From NCBI GenBank assembly GCA_963724665.1, contig CAVRVH010000007.1, positions 1,054,001-1,118,000 on the forward strand: a stretch of 64,000 nucleotides of DNA. The letters are read 5' to 3'. This stretch comes from DASUPK01 sp963724665. GTDB lineage: Bacteria; Actinomycetota; Thermoleophilia; Solirubrobacterales; 70-9. Of this stretch, positions 61,204 through 64,000 are shown piece by piece; within the stretch, counting starts at the first letter, position 1; the number at the start of each line of letters is the position of its first letter. The translations under genes were made by a program, and so were the position numbers. The notes below the pieces were generated by a model. That model was not told the DNA's origin. It was given only the letters and a program-made list of their open reading frames with translations, and did no database searches.

Positions 61204-61553
61204 CAGATAGCCCAGCCGGCGATCGCCGCGCCGCAGGCGATCAGGATCCCGGCCGAGAGCAGTCCCGCTTCGCTCCGTTCCGGGTCGCCGAGGATCGAGT
61301 CGCGAGCCTGGGCCGAGAGCACCGATCCAGCCGATGCCCACGACATCGCGGAGCCGGCGGACGCCGCCGAAGCGACCGAGAACGCCGAACCGGCTGATCC
61401 GATCGACCCGATCGAGGCAAACGACCCGACCGAGCCGATCGACAGCACCGAGCCCTTGGAGGCGATCGAGAGGAACGAGTCCTCAGACCACAGGGATAGA
61501 TGCGAGGGTGCTCCGAGCACAGCGAGGAGCAACCCGTTTGATGAAGAGCTCAC
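61167..61553 (-). CDS. Gly/Ser repeat protein with C-terminal helix
   Basis: A 128-residue protein. After SLWSEDSFLSIASKGSVLS it has about 60 residues of short repeats of the form S-x-G-S-x-x-S (SIGSVGSFASIGSIGSAGSA), which suggest a regular beta-type fibre or solenoid. A hydrophobic helix (SAGILIACGAAIAGWAI) and a basic end (CKNRKGRPRGVR) follow. Residues near the start (SNGLLLAVLGAPSH) are encoded by a palindromic element. GTG 61553 overlaps the thrB stop. Confidence 0.65.
   Translation of the reverse strand: MSSSSNGLLLAVLGAPSHLSLWSEDSFLSIASKGSVLSIGSVGSFASIGSIGSAGSAFSVASAASAGSAMSWASAGSVLSAQARDSILGDPERSEAGLLSAGILIACGAAIAGWAICKNRKGRPRGVR
61499..61541. repeat. Bulged palindromic element, copy D, inside a gene
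   Basis: GATGCGAGGGTGCTCC, a loop, then GGAGCAACCCGTTTGA. Read on the minus strand it is translated near the start of the Gly/Ser protein. It is the copy most similar to A. Confidence 0.8.
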
Positions 61554-62428
61554 AGCTCCGGCACGTCCGCGCCCAGGGGCGAGAAGGGAACCCGCCGGAC
61601 CTCCGCCCAGCCCCCCACCCGCTTGTTCAGCGCCTTCATGACCTCACCGGTGCTCTGCCAGAAGGTCCAGACGAGCACCGTGGGGCCGGCGCCCGAGATC
61701 GTCGCCCCGATCGCGCCCATCCGGGGAGCCTCCTGCACGATCTCCATCGAGCGTGGGTAGAGGTGGGCACGAGCAGGCTGATGGATCCGATCGGCGAGGC
61801 CGCGGCCGATCAGGGTCAGGTCGGAGCGCTGAATGCCAAGAACGAGCTCCGAGACGGCGGAGATGTTGGCGACAGCGTCAGCGAGCGGTATCTCGTCGGG
61901 AATCGCCTTCCGCGCCTCCTCGGTCGGCACCTGCTCACTCGGAACGACCACCACCGCCTCGACGCCCTGTGGGGGATCCAGGCGGGTCGAAGTGAGCGTG
62001 CCCTGGTCGGTTGCGCAGACGACGAAGCCTCCATACAGCGCCGCGGCCACGTTGTCCGGATGACCCTCGATCTCGGCGGCCCTGGCGAGCACGTCCTCGG
62101 GCTCCTGGGCCAGCTCGTAGAGATGGTCGGCGGCGAGTAGGCCGGCGACGATCGCTGCCGCGCTCGAGCCAAGTCCGGCGGCGAGCGGGATCTCGCTCTT
62201 GATGCGGAACGCGATCCCATCCGCCGAGCGCAGCGTCTCGAACGCGCGCACACAGAGGTTGGATCGGTCGAGTGGCACGTCAAGCCCATCGGCCTCGACC
62301 GAAAAGGTCCCCGCCTCCTCCACCTCCAGCTCGAGGAGCATGGCGAGCGCGGCGGCCAGCACGTCAAAGCCCGGGCCGAGGTTGGCCGATGAGGCCGGCA
62401 CCTTGACCAGCCGTCGCCGCGCGGTCAT
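61550..62428 (-). CDS. thrB: Homoserine kinase
   Basis: GHMP kinase of 292 residues that phosphorylates homoserine in threonine synthesis. VKVPASSANLGPGFDVLAAA starts the protein, the ATP site is PLAAGLGSSAAAIVAG, and EIEGHPDNVAAALYGG and AIGATISGAGPTVLVW follow. It overlaps the Gly/Ser gene by 4 bp and lies with thrC on the same strand. Confidence 0.94.
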   Translation of the reverse strand: MTARRRLVKVPASSANLGPGFDVLAAALAMLLELEVEEAGTFSVEADGLDVPLDRSNLCVRAFETLRSADGIAFRIKSEIPLAAGLGSSAAAIVAGLLAADHLYELAQEPEDVLARAAEIEGHPDNVAAALYGGFVVCATDQGTLTSTRLDPPQGVEAVVVVPSEQVPTEEARKAIPDEIPLADAVANISAVSELVLGIQRSDLTLIGRGLADRIHQPARAHLYPRSMEIVQEAPRMGAIGATISGAGPTVLVWTFWQSTGEVMKALNKRVGGWAEVRRVPFSPLGADVPEL

Positions 62429-62458
62429 GGAGGGCAGGCTATCCGCCCCGGCGGAGCG

Positions 62459-63079
62459 CTACGAACCGAGGATCTTCGCCTTCTGCTGCTCGAACTCGGC
62501 GTCGGTGAGGGCGCCTGAGTCGCGGAGCTTGGCGAGCCGCTCGAGGTCGGCGAGGTGATCGCCTCCAGCCGATGGTGCCGTTGCGGGAGCGGGCACGAAG
62601 CCTGACCCGCCGACCGGGCGTACCTCACCACGGGCGGGCGCGCTCTGTGCGCTGTCCCAGTCGATCGCGATCTTTGCCGGGTCGTTCGGGTCGACCTTGA
62701 TCGGGAGGCTGACGCCCTGGCCGAGTGTGGCGCCCGCCGGGACCATGTACTGGTTGTTCACGCGGTATGGCTGGCGGCCCGAGACATGGACCTCCATGTC
62801 GATGTCCAGGTTGAACCACTGGGCGCCGCGCTCCGGGGTGCCGTGAGCGACGATCACGCCCTGGCCGGCGATCCCGTTCGCCAGGATCCCCGCGCGCTCG
62901 CCGGAGGAGTCCGTGATGTCCGCGAGCTGGTCCTTCGCCTGGGAGAGCATGTCCCCCATCTGATTCATCTGCCCTCCGAAGCCGGGCTTGTAGCCCGCTT
63001 CCTGCTGCTGCTGGCGCTGGAGCTGCTTCGCCTCCTTCGTCAGGCTGGACAGATCCTTCATCGACTTGAACAGTCCCAT
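62459..63079 (-). CDS. SHOCT-domain protein
   Basis: A 206-residue protein with a Gln/Lys-rich helix (KEAKQLQRQQQQEAG), a beta-rich middle (NLDIDMEVHVSGRQPYRVNN, VPAGATLGQGVSLPIKVDP) and a C-terminal SHOCT helix pair (ADLERLAKLRDSGALTDAEF). Its role is unknown; SHOCT domains often link to other proteins. It is placed between thrC and thrB. ATG 63079 was chosen; the open frame upstream runs into thrC. Confidence 0.82.
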   Translation of the reverse strand: MGLFKSMKDLSSLTKEAKQLQRQQQQEAGYKPGFGGQMNQMGDMLSQAKDQLADITDSSGERAGILANGIAGQGVIVAHGTPERGAQWFNLDIDMEVHVSGRQPYRVNNQYMVPAGATLGQGVSLPIKVDPNDPAKIAIDWDSAQSAPARGEVRPVGGSGFVPAPATAPSAGGDHLADLERLAKLRDSGALTDAEFEQQKAKILGS

Positions 63080-63126
63080 TCTCCCCTCGCTTCCCTTGGA
63101 CGGACGCGGCAAGGGTACTGGGCCAG

Positions 63127-64000
63127 CTAGTCGAAGACCGCCTTTTCGACCGCCGCCAGCTCCGCCTTGCAGCCGGTGACGGCCGGCGCCTTGCCGAGCG
63201 CGGTGTCCGGATCCTTGAGGCCGTGGCCGGTGAGGACGCAGACAACCGTCTCCGGCTTCTCCATGCCGTCGGCGACCGGCAGGCCGTGCGCGAGCAGGCC
63301 GGCGACCGAGGCGGCCGACGCCGGCTCGCAGAAGACGCCTTCGCTCGAGGCGACCCAGTGGTACGCGTCGAGGATCTGATGGTCGGAGACCGCCGCGACT
63401 CGGCCGCGTGACGCCGTGAAGGCGTTCATCGCCTCCTCCCAGCGCGCGGGGTTGCCGATCCGGATCGCCGACGCCACGGTCTCGGGATTCTCGATCGCGT
63501 GTCCCTCGACCAGCGGCGCCGCGCCCTCGGCCTGGAAGCCGTAGAGGATCGGCGATTCCCCGTACTCCTGGAAGCCCGCCCACCAGGAAGTGACGTTGCC
63601 CGCATTGCCCACCGGAATGGCGAGGGCCGCGGGGGCGTAGCCCAGCTCGTCGCAGGTCTCGAAGGCAGCGGTCTTCTGTCCCTCGATCCGGTAGGGGTTG
63701 ACCGAGTTGACGAGCTCGACCGGGTGCTTCTTGGCGATCTCGCGGACGATCTCCAGGGCCTGGTCGAAGTTGCCTTCCAGCGCGATCACGCGGGCGCCGT
63801 GCATCAGCGCCTGAGCGAGCTTGCCGATCGCGATCTTCCCCTCCGGGACGATCACCGCGCCACGCATGCCGGCCCGCGCTGCGTAGGCGGCACAGCTCGC
63901 CGCGGTGTTGCCGGTCGAGGCGCAGATGATCGCCTCGGCCCCGGCGCCCTTCGCGCGCGAGACGGCAACGGTCATGCCGCGATCCTTGAAGCTGCCCGTC
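63127..64000 (-). CDS. thrC: Threonine synthase, 5' truncated by the window edge
   Basis: PLP enzyme making threonine from O-phosphohomoserine. The visible 290 residues begin TGSFKDRGM, where Lys is the PLP-binding residue. ASTGNTAASCAAYAARAG, SVNPYRIEGQKTAAFE and AIPVGNAGNVTSWW are typical of the family. The start lies beyond 64000. Confidence 0.94.
   Translation of the reverse strand, partial: TGSFKDRGMTVAVSRAKGAGAEAIICASTGNTAASCAAYAARAGMRGAVIVPEGKIAIGKLAQALMHGARVIALEGNFDQALEIVREIAKKHPVELVNSVNPYRIEGQKTAAFETCDELGYAPAALAIPVGNAGNVTSWWAGFQEYGESPILYGFQAEGAAPLVEGHAIENPETVASAIRIGNPARWEEAMNAFTASRGRVAAVSDHQILDAYHWVASSEGVFCEPASAASVAGLLAHGLPVADGMEKPETVVCVLTGHGLKDPDTALGKAPAVTGCKAELAAVEKAVFD

Overview
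The window is uniformly GC-rich, densely packed DNA from an actinobacterium. Gene content fits the class Thermoleophilia (Solirubrobacterales or Gaiellales relatives): TatA, a MarP-type membrane serine protease, a WS/DGAT acyltransferase, an actinobacterial-style galT-galK pair, many short single-pass membrane proteins with Ser/Thr/Gly/Pro tails, and many starts that look leaderless. The lineage is inferred from gene content and style; no rRNA or tRNA gene was seen. Several breaks (split subtilase, galT frameshift, a histidine kinase without a normal start) mean that assembly or sequencing error must be kept in mind.

Layout. 1-5.1 kb: the end of a Fur-type metalloregulator, small membrane proteins, a polytopic membrane protein coupled to a cupredoxin-like protein, a TenA/PqqC-fold protein and a thioredoxin-fold protein without its CxxC. 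5.1-9.3 kb: ispH, a wax ester synthase/DGAT, the remains of a subtilase whose two halves lie on opposite strands, and tatA. 9.5-27.1 kb: a sugar-catabolic island. It holds galT-galK, a ribose-type ABC transporter, an arabinose block (araB, araA-like, araD, araM-like), a divergent aldo/keto reductase, a HAD hydrolase, a xylose-type isomerase with xylB, a Gfo/Idh/MocA oxidoreductase, an AroE-like protein and a ROK repressor read toward the block. 27.2-29.0 kb: a secreted protein of ELWRSDGT repeats, flanked by perfect 39-bp direct repeats of the 3' end of the neighbouring MIP18/DUF59 gene. 29.2-32.3 kb: FxsA and small or unknown proteins.

32.4-39.6 kb: an AddB/AddA-like helicase-nuclease pair followed by a gamma-glutamylcyclotransferase-like gene. 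39.6-45.3 kb: an HxlR regulator, marP divergent from a class B penicillin-binding protein, a lipoprotein, an SRPBCC protein and a zinc-ribbon/FHA protein. 45.3-47.2 kb: a partner-switching module (STAS antagonist plus GAF-SpoIIE-HATPase). 47.3-54.2 kb: a probable trans-membrane electron-transfer locus: ApbE, a 3Fe-4S ferredoxin, a ferredoxin-reductase-like flavoprotein, a ferric-reductase-like heme membrane protein and small anchored tail proteins, next to an OmpR-type two-component system. 54.2-58.8 kb: gltB. 59-61.1 kb: small proteins (DUF2269, cupin, SnoaL-like). 61.2-64 kb: a threonine operon (thrC, a SHOCT protein, thrB) with a Gly/Ser repeat protein coupled to thrB.

The most unusual features are: (i) five copies of a bulged palindromic element, with compensatory stem changes, lying both between genes and in frame inside two genes; (ii) the repeat-flanked ELWRSDGT cassette; (iii) the subtilase split head-to-head; and (iv) the flavin/heme/ferredoxin locus with duplicated small anchored proteins. 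No CRISPR array, prophage or transposase was found.
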